Under the pieces are notes generated by a model. It saw only the letters and a program-made list of their open reading frames with translations. It was not told the origin of the DNA and did not search any database. From Saccoglossus kowalevskii (lineage: Eukaryota > Hemichordata > Enteropneusta > Harrimaniidae), in contig NW_003116949.1 of the NCBI RefSeq assembly GCF_000003605.2, positions 449,218-478,058 on the forward strand: 28,841 nucleotides of DNA. Reading direction: 5' to 3'. Below are positions 19,741-28,841 of the stretch, one piece after another (the stretch's first letter is position 1; each line of letters opens with the position of its first letter). A program made the translations under genes and the position numbers.

Positions 19741-19978
19741 AAATACCTAAGGATTATGAAGTTAGTAGTGAAATAATGCCATGTATCATTTTTCAATTTT
19801 AGTCTTGGTCAAGCTACATCTAATACGTATATAGAAATAGAAATCTTCATTCCTTTTAACTATATTATTACTCAGTATAGTACCCAGGAAGGTATAAATA
19901 CATACATACCAACCTAAATGGTTGTCATGTCGGAAATGACATAAACATTGACATTGAATACAATGATATTTTTGGCGC

Positions 19979-20148
19979 TTAGCCCGAGCTCAGCCTTAAC
20001 ACAGACGTATTGGCCCGTGTTAATGATCTAGACAGGGTCGTAAAAACGGATCAGATTTAGCTCGTGCTTATCGTTTTTTAACCCATGCTAATCATTCGCG
20101 CACGTTTTCTTTTCGGGCTAACGTTTTTCACCTCTTAGCTTGTGCTAA
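19979..20148. repeat. Cluster of five near-palindromic 14-mers (TTAGCYCGTGCTAA-like)
   Basis: Five copies lie at 19979 (TTAGCCCGAGCTCA), 20010 (TTGGCCCGTGTTAA), 20057 (TTAGCTCGTGCTTA), 20078 (TTAACCCATGCTAA) and 20135 (TTAGCTTGTGCTAA). A half copy (CGGGCTAAC) is near 20114. The consensus is close to its own reverse complement, TTAGCACGGGCTAA. Spacing is irregular (31, 47, 21 and 57 bp). This could be the eroded end of a transposable element or a small palindromic satellite. Confidence 0.6.
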
Positions 20149-20379
20149 GGAGCTGTGCGCGATTGCAATTGACACATACTCGGAGCACCAAACTAGATTG
20201 ATCTTTGCACGTAATTTGAAATTGTGACGAGTAAAACACACAAACATAGCTAACATTTTTTTTATTTACTATTTACTATTTAAGATATGATCAACCTGAG
20301 CGCTGGGAGTTGAAAACGTATAGGTCTTTGCGTTTTACACAATAGTATTTATGATATATGTAGCCTTCAATTTTGTGGT

Positions 20380-22560
20380 CAATCACCTCTCTAAACACAG
20401 TCGAATGTCTCGCATAACGTGAATACAATGTATGTGACAAACGAACTATTTAAACATGTCAGGCGTCGGTAAATTAACATAGATGAATTTCTGCATGTGC
20501 AATTATTAATTTCTCTCCCGAAATATCAGGCAATCTTGGGTAGACAGTTCAACTCGACAGTTGAGGTATAGTGTGACCAGTGCAAGGTGTTGGTGTTTTG
20601 TGACCATCCTCTGATGATTATTTTCTGCAGAAGTTGTAATATATCATAATTTTCTGTAGCATCACGAATCTGGGCCAGACGCCCTTCTCTGATGAGAAGG
20701 AAACTAATTATTAAAGATTTTTATTTGTACTTGCAGTTTTTGATTGGTGTGTATACTTTTTACTTTTGCAATATACAATATGAATTTCATAGTTCTGTTG
20801 TTGTATCATCTTACATTTCATTTACGTTGTTTAAGTGCTTTGTGGTGTAGCTTCATGGTTTATGATCACTATAAACAATGGTGTGGTCACCATTTCTGAT
20901 GAAAAACTATAGCAAACATTTCCTTCTTGATTTGAGCATTAACGCTTTACTGGCATGGACGACCTTCCTACATTGAAATAGTGTCAAGTCTAAGTCGACT
21001 ACTATCACACTGTATTGCAAGGTCTTTATTTGCATTGTAGTACGTTTTAGAATAGGCGCTAAATCAATCCTAGATATAAGTTCCATTCCCACGGGGTATT
21101 AGAATGTCAGCAGTCAAGTGGCTTCATTACATAAGTCATAAATTGACTGAGGTAGTTGCACATCTTCAGTAATTCAGTAGGCATTTATTGTATTGTCTTA
21201 AACTTAATCAGAGTCAACTTTGAGGCCTTCTGATGCACATCTCTAAAGCTTGATGTAATGCTTTCTGATTTATCTCAGACATATCTTTAGACATTGAAAC
21301 CAAAAGTGAGTCTGAGCCAACAGTATCTGCAATATGGAGTAATGGATGTAGTTAACAGACAGACTAGATTCTTCATCGAGGACTAAATGCCAGTATGCAG
21401 ATGACAGATCATTGTTTTTAAAAATGTTAGACTTTGCTAAAGCAGGTAAGGTTTAGGCCAGGTTTTGTCCATGGGGGTTACAGCTCCTAAATTCACAAGA
21501 CGGCCAAATTCAGCTTTAAGTTTACTTCAAAATGACACAGCTCTTGGTCGACACGGCAAAGTGACGGGGCTTGCTGCAGAGTTCACATTGATGTGTACTT
21601 CTCCCTCAAACTTTCTCAGGGCAGTATCATCAAACACGTCAGAGTAATTAGCAATTATATTATCTTTGCTCTTGCTTTTAACTGCGTTGTTTGAACTTTC
21701 CCTATGTAATGACAATAAGTTCATTTGTTCAGTAGTACGAAGACCAAGTAGTGGAGTAAGAATATCTCTTACTATGACGAATTCTACAGAAAACTTTCTC
21801 CCGGCGTAAGATTGTGAATATTGTGAATTAACAGACTTAAATTGCTTTGGTAGGCTTGATTTGTCTATCTCCAACGTATCTAGCAGTATCCACAATCCAA
21901 AAGAAATTTCAGAGGTCATTAGTGTTATAGTCGCAGCCAAGTACAGTAAGTGCCCCACTGGATTTTCTAGAAAAATTATGTCGTTCCTTACAGGCTGAGC
22001 AGGTTTTACACCATGTTGGATATTTAAATTTGTCAGGAACATGTTTATAACAACATACATTTACAGCCAATGTCTCTAGGTTTGCTTTAGGCTTTGAGTA
22101 TTTCTTTTTAGTCTTCTTTCTGGGATCACAGAACTTGACTTCACCTTGTGTACTTCATGTTGACCTCCCATTCCCTTCAATTGTGAAGCATTTGAGGCAG
22201 GGGATTCGTCGCCTTTGAGTTTTTAGCTTGCGTTGTTGTCGTTGCTTAGAACTCAATTCTCGCCCGTGCGCAGGTGACGATCCCCTAGCTTTAACTTCAG
22301 ACTAAAATATACATCAATATTTTCACAGGCGTCTTTGACAGGGGTTTCTTTTGTTGGATAGGTATCTCTTATAAATTTTATTGATTTTTTTCCAATGAAG
22401 TGCGTATTGAATTTCTTGATAACTGTACCAACTAAATTTATGTCTTCATCAGCGCCATAATCAAAATTGACTTTTTTTGTTGGCATATGATGTCGGGTAA
22501 AGACTTTCACTGTCGCTTCTCTGTTTCAAAATTTCCAATTTTGTCTGCCAATCTTTGAAT
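20380..22560 (-). mobile_element. Ty3/Gypsy-type LTR retrotransposon relic (gag-pol, minus strand)
   Basis: Reading the minus strand, decayed domains follow in Gypsy order. A gag-like frame (22510-22253) has VIKKFNTHFIGKKSIKF and ETPVKDACENIDVYF. A zinc-knuckle-like CKTCSACKERHNF lies near 22000. A protease-to-RT linker with YSDVFDDTALRKFEGEVHI and SPVTLPCR is near 21560-21640. RT pieces include DLSSAYWHLVLDEESS near 21360-21410. RNase H pieces include LAIQCDSSRL near 21000-21030, SKALMLKSRRKCLL near 20910-20950 and VYSDHKP near 20860. The integrase linker RLAQIRDATENYDILQLLQK is near 20620-20690. Stops and frameshifts occur throughout and no LTRs were found. RNase H before integrase supports Ty3/Gypsy over Copia. 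The element is inactive. Confidence 0.8.
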
Positions 22561-22984
22561 AGAATAGTTTTACTTATAAGACAAGTATTGAGATTGTGGA
22601 CCATAGGTGTATGTCTGGCAACAGGGAGATCACGTATTGATGTTTTCTCTGCCCGAAAAACTGGAAAATGTTCATCCTACACACCGCTCGCCAAATGTTT
22701 TTCTAGTAAAGAGCTATGTTACCGATTGACAGCTAGCTTCATTATACTTTATTTCACGGGAATTATATAGTGACAAATGCTGCTGATGGTTGAATGCATT
22801 TTCGTCCTTTACTAAAATTGAAGACGAAATCGGCTGGTTTTCGTAATTAACTCATGGATTTATGGTACCAGTGGTTAATAGTATGTAAATGGATTTAACA
22901 TAATGGCAGACAAATGTAAGTAATATTCCGTACATGTATAGAACTGATGGAAGCAAACTGTAAAGGCGAGCAATCTGTCTGAAG

Positions 22985-25045
22985 TGAAAACGAAACAAAG
23001 CGAGTTAAAATCATCGTGTGTAATTGATTATCTATCGGTCTCTACATCGTTATTTGATAAGTTGTTAAGTTTTTCCATCTCACTCAGAACCCAATCTATT
23101 GATTAAATGCATTTGGTCTTTTGATCGTGCTAGGGAATTTACAGATATATTCTAACTTGAACGAAACATAGCTGGTCTGGATATTATTATAGATGATCCA
23201 GTCTGTAAAATAAATTATGTTGTTAATCTTTTTAATGAAACATGTACAACTGCAGATAAATGCCGTATGTTGGGACGTGCAAGCAAACTGGCTTTAGACA
23301 ACCACCGTGATTTGACCATGTGTGATATTATACCCGGTACAACCGCCGAGTTAGACAACGACTTGTTGACTTGTCGACTTGTTGTGTGAATGAAAATTGC
23401 CGACGTATTACACAACTCAAAATGCGCAAAGCCGATAGTCCAGACGGCGTAACAGGTTATTTTTTCAAAGCACCTGGTGACTATATACCCCAGTATCTTT
23501 GTGACCTTTTCAAGGCTCAAGTCGGTTTGCAGAAAGGCTATTCTACAATTTTAGTGTGCCTTTGTGGATTTCTCACAAGCAGTTGACACCGTCAGCGTCA
23601 AAGTTTATGGTACTATTTGTTTGAAGAATGGCATCAAAGCGAGAATGTTCAGAATGCTATTTATCAGTTGTTCTAATGTCAAAGCACATGTCAAAACTAT
23701 GCATGATCACACCGGACATTTTTATTGCCCATCTTGGTGTAAGACAAGGGTGTATTTTAAGTTCTTTTCTTTCCTTGTTTTCACATACGCATTAATTTTT
23801 GCACTATAAACTCCAGGTCAAAAGTGGAAACAACTGTTACTGGACTTAGTTAAGATATTTTGTTTGTTGTTTTCAGACAATGTAGTTTTATTTTTAGATT
23901 ATGTGTTTGTTTCACAACGATTGTTAAATAGTTTGAGTTATTTTTGTAATTTGTGGAAGTTGAATGTCTATTAATCGAAGACTAAAGTTGTTTTTTTTAA
24001 AACGAGGGGCTGCATTTTAAGTGCACAAAAATGGGTTTATAAGGAGGACAAATGTAGTTTCATATTACATACAAGTAATTAGAGTGTTGTTTTCCACTCA
24101 GTTAAATTGGCCCTGTGCTACTAAATTGATCTATTCAAAAGCACAAGAAAATTGGGACCACTATCTTATAACCACTTCTTGAAAGTAGTTGACACACTAA
24201 ATGGTTCTACCAATATTAACTTATGGGTCTGCAATTCGGGGTTACCACGAATATAAATCAATTGAAAGAGCACAATAGCTTGCATTTATGTGTCTCTCAA
24301 AATGTACCAAACTGTGCAGTACTAGAATATTGTGGGCGTTACAAAATGTTTCTAATAACAGCTTAGAGATGCGCCAAATTATTACGCACTCCCAGGATAA
24401 GGCACCCCAATGAATGTTATTTATCATGTACCACTTGGAGTTGTCTCAGTCGAGAACTGGACCAAACTGAATCACTTATGTTAAACAACTATTATTATCG
24501 TGCTTTATTCCAGCGGATTAGGATGACATGGGTCTAAAATATTAAATTATTAAGAGCTTCGTTTATATTTGGATTGGCATGGTTATATTTCAACTATGGA
24601 TAAACTAGAAAACTATCGAAACGTTAAAATTCGTCTTGAATCCGAACAATATTTATTTTCTGTGTCTGTCTTCACTCACAGGTGTATATTATCGTGTTTT
24701 CTCAGCTCATGGTCTCAAGATAGAAACGGACAGAAAAAATGGTATTGAAAGTGGTGATTGAGTTTATCTTTTATGCAATTACTATGAAATTGATGATGAA
24801 TATCATTTATTATTTGTTCATTTTTTTAGTGAAAATTACATTCCAAGATACTATTTCACATTGCCTTCATATAATAAGTTTGTGGAATTGATGAAAACGT
24901 TTGACAGTAATATACTACTATCCATGGCAGCTTATTTGTATTATTTCTTAAAACTAAGAAAATGAAATTTACAAAAAAACAATATGTTATATTTATTTGT
25001 TTATGTAATCTGTATTTTTGGGCCAAAGGTCATAAACTCCAATAA
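22985..25045 (+). mobile_element. Degenerate LINE (endonuclease, RT and C-terminal remnants)
   Basis: On the plus strand, an endonuclease-end peptide (SSCVIDYLSVSTSLFDKLL) is near 23010-23070. An RT block (MRKADSPDGVTGYFFK) is near 23420-23470, and motif A (FVDFSQAVDTV) is near 23560. KNGIKARMFRMLF is near 23625, VRQGCIL near 23740, and motif C is decayed (LLFSDNVVLFL instead of F-A-D-D). MVLPILTYGSAIRGYHEY lies near 24200. A typical LINE C-terminus (DDEYHLLF, LPSYNKFVELMKTFDSN, MAAYLYYFLKLRK-stop) is near 24790-24965. A 3' tail with TTGGGCCAAAGGTCATAAA ends near 25045. About 10 frame changes and stops are present, with an internal deletion after the first RT block. It is dead. The clade was not determined. 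Confidence 0.85.
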
Positions 25046-25854
25046 CCCAAAAGAGATAATTACAACTGTAGTATACATTCAGAGCGTCGGGGTCAATAGC
25101 ATGTAAAAAACACGGGTAATTGGGAAGCATGAGTTTAGTTTTGAAGATTAGTAATTATGCTATAAGGCCAAAAAAAAAACTTATGTTGCCCTCAAGTCAG
25201 AAAATTGAAAAAAATGGATCGATCGGTCGGATTTTTGTTTTAAACTTAATTTAAAATTTAATAGTTGATCCAGCTTTTCCTGTCACACACACAGCAAACA
25301 TGTTCGCCGTGTTCGTATACAAGTTTTAATATTTGGGCCTATCAACAAAAAAAAAAAAAACGCGACCCGATATTTCATATTTTTCGGGCGGTCGCTGAGG
25401 ACAACAAAACATCTTTTTGGCCTAATTGCTCCACACTTGATTCTATATTTACCACTTTTCAACCTTTGTGGCGCCGTCACCCGTATCTAGGTTTGCAACG
25501 AGATTTATGGTGCAGTTGGCAGTAAAGCAGGTTTTAGTGCATTCTGATCAGATTGTTAAGCGATGACAGATGGGCCAGATATTGTAGAGATTTAGACTCA
25601 GGTGGATCACGTGATTGCTTAGTAGCGGGAAAGTTAAATTCACTCACTGTGTTAACTGATCAGAATTCAGTTCTATCGACAGTCTGTGGATTCTTTACTT
25701 TGTTCAAAAAATTCAGTCGCAACGCTGCCACCATATTTTGATATGTGTATTTTGATGTGTATATAAATAAACTCAATGGTGGTGTGGCGTCTTGCAAGTG
25801 CAACGTTTAACTGGCAGACATCTTAGTAACAACATAGCATTCGTGTAATGGTCA
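25046..25854. other. Intergenic stretch between LINE relic and duplicated gene 1 head
   Basis: No gene is supported. There is an A-run (about 25347-25360) and short open frames with no recognisable content. The part after about 25540 may be an eroded extension of the glycosyltransferase upstream block, but I could not align it with confidence. Confidence 0.4.
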
Positions 25855-26640
25855 CAAATGTCCTAAAACTGCATATTCACTGAAATTATACAACCAAATG
25901 AATTCACCGAAATTATTGTCACAGCTAACCGTCTGTGCGCAATTGTCAAATAAGGATGATACCTAGTAAAGTGGAAATGCATGATACCTGCTGTTACCTG
26001 CAATTGGTACATTTAGTAATTTGGAATACATCAACAAACACACATAAGTGGTTATAGACATTATTTCATTTAATATATCAGGTAAGGTTTTTTGCATTTT
26101 GTGATATTCTAACAACCAATTGTTAAGTCAAATGTTGAATCGGTTCTTGTTGCCTACGTTTAGCAATTATGCAGTGGAAACCGAGGAAGGAGTCATTTTA
26201 GCTATATCCAATTCAAAACCTGGCAGTTGATTTGATTTGATATCTGTCTTTCAATGGTGTTTGTGAAACCGGAGAAATACAACTAGAGATGGAACAAAGA
26301 ATGGCACATCCGAGTTGATCAGTAATCTGAAATCAAATGTAGCATACTTGGTTAACTGTCTGTTCTTGTTTGATTTAGTCCCACTATCATTGCTACCAAT
26401 TAATCATCAATGCGAATCTACGTGAATTCATGAGCTGGTATTATATGACTCATCGATCTATGTAAATGTCACAGGTATCGATATATGAGTTTTGTGAGAC
26501 AACACTAGCTGTAATGCTACATGTTCAGCTTTCTAAATATGGTGACGCAATGACTCACATTTTCAGAAATGCCGCGTCGCATGTATCATTCATTTACATA
26601 TTTAAACTAGTCAAAGTACACAGGGAAAACATTGTCTTAG
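25855..26640 (+). pseudogene. First-exon region and intron start of the broken fourth gene copy
   Basis: The sequence aligns on the plus strand with the minus strand of the gene 1 upstream region and intron. Upstream landmarks are TCCTAAAACTG, TATTCACTGAAATTATAC and CTGTGCGCAATTG. It has a retained donor ATATCAG|GTAAGG (GT 26082-26083). Intron landmarks are TGCCTACGTTT, CAGTGGAAACC-AGGAA, GGCAGTTGATTT, GGAACAAAGAATGG and GTATCATTCATTT (near 26580). This copy therefore derives from gene 1 rather than gene 2 or 3. Its exon 2 is the broken coding sequence at 27376-27960. Confidence 0.75.
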
Positions 26641-27375
26641 TATAGGTGATTTTGTAAAAGTTGGCAAAGAAATGTGACACGCTATTCCTTAATGCAATAT
26701 AAATTTATTGAAATTCATGAAGAATGAATGTAATTAATTGCCTTCTGTGTCTTTCACTGTCAATGTTTTTATGATATTAATAATATATGTCAAATTGTGC
26801 ATTTCTTTGCATATTATAAACTTAAATTAACCTTAGATAGGTAAATACACACGTAAATAATATTTGTATGTGCTATTGCATTTAGCTTAGTGTTGTGTCT
26901 TTTTGGAATTTGTTTGAACATGGTCAGATTATATGGTTACCATAGTGATAATCGCGAAATTTTCGAATTCGTATTTTACAGCTGGATGAATATCTGTACA
27001 TGTTAACCTCGTTTTAAAAACGCATTCACCCTAGCGATGGCACTGTGGAGTCGTGACATTCTGTGCATGGACAATTGAGAGTTCATGATGTCATTGTGTG
27101 GCATAATTATGTCTTTTTTTGAATGGGGGTAGCTAACCCGTACAGCTGGATAATGAAATCTGGGAAAATGCTCTGAGTGATCAACTGATCAAAGGCGACT
27201 GAATAATCTACTCTAATCAACGCCTGGTGACTGACACACATTGCCGGGGTTCCTTCTACTCTGTAATGACGGAGACTACATCAAATAATAACTCTCCATG
27301 CTACAACTGGGTTTACCAACTGTAAATAGCACTGATTTCCATCCATTATTTTATGCCACATATATGTAGAGCTAT
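26641..27375. other. Eroded intron and lost 5' part of the fourth gene copy
   Basis: Only weak resemblance to the gene 1 intron remains. The coding part equivalent to about residues 1-155 is missing. A minus-strand peptide near 27130-27230 (ALIRVDYSVAFDQL) resembles RT motif A of a LINE, so an insertion may have replaced it; this rests on one motif only. Confidence 0.35.
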
Positions 27376-27960
27376 TTACAATAACATATTCACCGCATAT
27401 AGAAGGAAATAACAGTGGCCACGTTTTAATGCAGACTCAAAAACTATTAACCAAATTAATAGCGTCCTCGTACACTACATTAGTTATAGCACAGACAGAT
27501 TATGTTGACGTTTCCATGCTTAATCTCCATATCATATTCCATATCATATTTTTAAAACTCGTGTGCCCACACTGATCAAAAAACTTATAACATCAGCGGG
27601 TAAAGTCCCTCTTATAGCTAAGACATTTGAACGGTATGAATGTGTTAAGAGACATATTCGAAGTGTCAGCACATTCTATCCGAACGCAGCAATAATAATT
27701 GCAGATGATTTTCGTAAAAAAACAAAATCTTGATGGAAACAATTTGAAATATTTCCTGATGCCGTTTTAGAAGATTATAATACTGGAAGGAATATATTGG
27801 TCAGTCAGGTGCGCACACTACTTATTGGTTGTTGATGACGATTTTGTTTTTACCAATGATACCATCTTGGAACGATTTGTAGAGAAGCTGGAGTCTCTGA
27901 CACCTGAGTTAGACCTAATGACTGGAATCATACTGCATATAGGAGTTGTTTCTCTAAACT
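27376..27960 (+). pseudogene. Frameshifted GT12 glycosyltransferase pseudogene (fourth copy)
   Basis: The DNA aligns with gene 1-3 codons for about residues 157-355. Matches include CATATAGAAGG, GACGTTTCCATGC, the exact stretch ACATTTGAACGGTATGAATG, GGTCAGTCAGGTGCGCACA, and the segment encoding VDDDFVFTNDTILERFVEKLES. It carries several frameshifts: a +1 in the A-run near 27716-27723, and a 2-nt loss just before the DDD codons. In-frame stops and deletions affect the part encoding RQRDYID and RSHVPRLYDPGP. The tryptophan before DDD is lost. Homology stops near 27955 and no C-terminus follows. Early residues follow gene 1 (MQTQK... INS), while the DDD segment is closer to gene 3. It is non-functional. 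Confidence 0.9.
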
Positions 27961-28238
27961 ATGAACACGTCTTTAAAACACAACAAACTACAAGGCTAAT
28001 GCTTTCAACATAAAAAATATCCCTATCTACCTATGTTGGATGACCAGAATGCTCGACAAGATGCTCCGTCCTCGGTCATGGCATGGTAGTAAAATATAAC
28101 CGCGTTGAGCATTGTTTGCTTATAAACAAACACTAAAATAGAAATACATATTTTGCACACATTTATAAAAAGTTTCGTTTTTGCATTTTGGCGTAAAGCT
28201 GTGATGCTATGTAGACGAATATATATAATTACTGGTAG

Positions 28239-28545
28239 TTAAAGCTCGGTAGTCGTCGCGCTGCGCATGTGCGAGATATATGGGTTTCATATAAATAAAG
28301 ATGGCCACTTTGACTGTTTCGCAGATCAACGAGTACGAACTGAGACGTTTCCAAGTTTTAATTAGGCAATTTTTATGTGATTGGAAGGTATCGAAGGAGT
28401 CACTGTCGGTAATCAATGCAAGTCGCGCCCAGGTCAAACCTCATACTTGTGTTTTCCATTTGAAGAACGCATTGGATTGTGGGAAAATCAATGTTTATCA
28501 ACACAAATGATACACATGCGCACTGCGACGACTACCGTGCTTTAA
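28239..28545. mobile_element. TTAA-flanked inverted-repeat element (MITE-like), 299 bp
   Basis: Two TTAA tetranucleotides (28239-28242 and 28542-28545) flank termini that are inverted repeats. The left end is AGCTCGGTAGTCGTCGCGC then TGCGCATGTG. The right end, read inward on the minus strand, is AGCACGGTAGTCGTCGCAG then TGCGCATGTG. About 29 bp pair with three mismatches. A TTAA target duplication is typical of piggyBac and Kolobok superfamilies; the AGC terminus is not the usual piggyBac end. Inside is an open frame of 69 codons (28301-28510), starting ATGGCC and ending at the right repeat; it resembles no transposase I know. Confidence 0.8.
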
Positions 28546-28841
28546 AAGATGGTTACGAGGATGTTATCGGCAGCTTATGGCCAGTTTGGAGTGGAACTTT
28601 GAATAAACGTTGGAATTTTGTAATGCTTTACGTTTTTTGTTGATGACAAGTTAATATCACATATGTTTAATTATCGATGAACAAAACCATTTGTTAAATA
28701 CGGATTTCGGTCATAGCTCAGCAGTTTACATACCATATCACATCATTATTTATATCAGCTATGAAATATCTACTAAGAACCGCAATATTTAAACAAGTTA
28801 TACTTGCCTCTAACACCCTTTTATTATATTATAGATAATCT
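28546..28841. other. Right-hand flank, no feature seen
   Basis: AT-rich sequence after the inverted-repeat element. No reading frame or repeat is recognised before the window ends. Confidence 0.4.

Noticed and set aside
23215-23520. 101-codon minus-strand frame
   Set aside because: It is antisense to the LINE relic read on the plus strand, where RT motifs are recognisable.
25553-25741. Plus-strand 62-codon frame upstream of the fourth copy
   Set aside because: No conserved counterpart could be aligned at the other glycosyltransferase loci and there is no domain signal.

Overview
The window comes from an animal nuclear genome. It is AT-rich, has long non-coding stretches, spliceosomal introns (GTAAGG donors, pyrimidine-rich tract plus CAG acceptors), and decayed LINE and Ty3/Gypsy retroelements. 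The genes encode animal-type glycosyltransferases, and nothing looks bacterial. The species cannot be fixed from this sequence; an aquatic invertebrate is my best guess.

The core of the window is a local family of type II membrane glycosyltransferases resembling the GT12 beta-1,4-N-acetylgalactosaminyltransferases (B4GALNT1/2, the GM2/GD2- and Sda-synthase family). Three copies are intact: gene 1 on the minus strand (2289-3791), gene 2 on the plus strand (9162-10661) and gene 3 on the plus strand (17342-18850). Each coding region lies in one exon. Each begins exactly 15 nt after a 3' splice site, and each has a homologous upstream 5' splice site (CAG|GTAAGG). This implies a shared non-coding first exon and a 5'-UTR intron of about 1.0-1.4 kb. 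Genes 1 and 2 are head to head; genes 2 and 3 are direct repeats about 8.2 kb apart. Broken family members surround them: a C-terminal stub (6435-6604, minus), an orphan upstream block with no gene after it (12012-12636, plus), and a frameshifted copy (27376-27960, plus). The last is preceded by an intron that matches the gene 1 intron, so it is an inverted duplicate of gene 1. Codon-level comparison shows islands of near identity between copies, with sharply different patches between them. This is the pattern expected of gene conversion with diversification of a loop after the catalytic DDD motif.

The rest is repeat-rich. There is a LINE reverse-transcriptase relic at 695-1290 (minus), a ~150-bp tandem repeat at 6661-7050, and a tRNA-like SINE candidate near 14851-14920. 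A 15-copy, 26-bp minisatellite (15799-16186) has grown inside the presumed first-exon region of gene 3. A cluster of near-palindromic 14-mers lies at 19979-20148. A Ty3/Gypsy gag-pol relic occupies about 20380-22560 (minus), and a LINE with endonuclease, RT and C-terminal remnants occupies about 22985-25045 (plus). A 299-bp inverted-repeat element flanked by TTAA lies at 28243-28541. Upstream of gene 1, membrane-protein-like reading frames (5012-6067, minus) form a recurring block whose origin I could not identify.

The three intact enzymes would act in the Golgi lumen, probably adding GalNAc (or a related sugar) to glycolipid or glycoprotein acceptors. The array looks like a birth-and-death cluster making variants of one enzyme. 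All alignments were done by eye.
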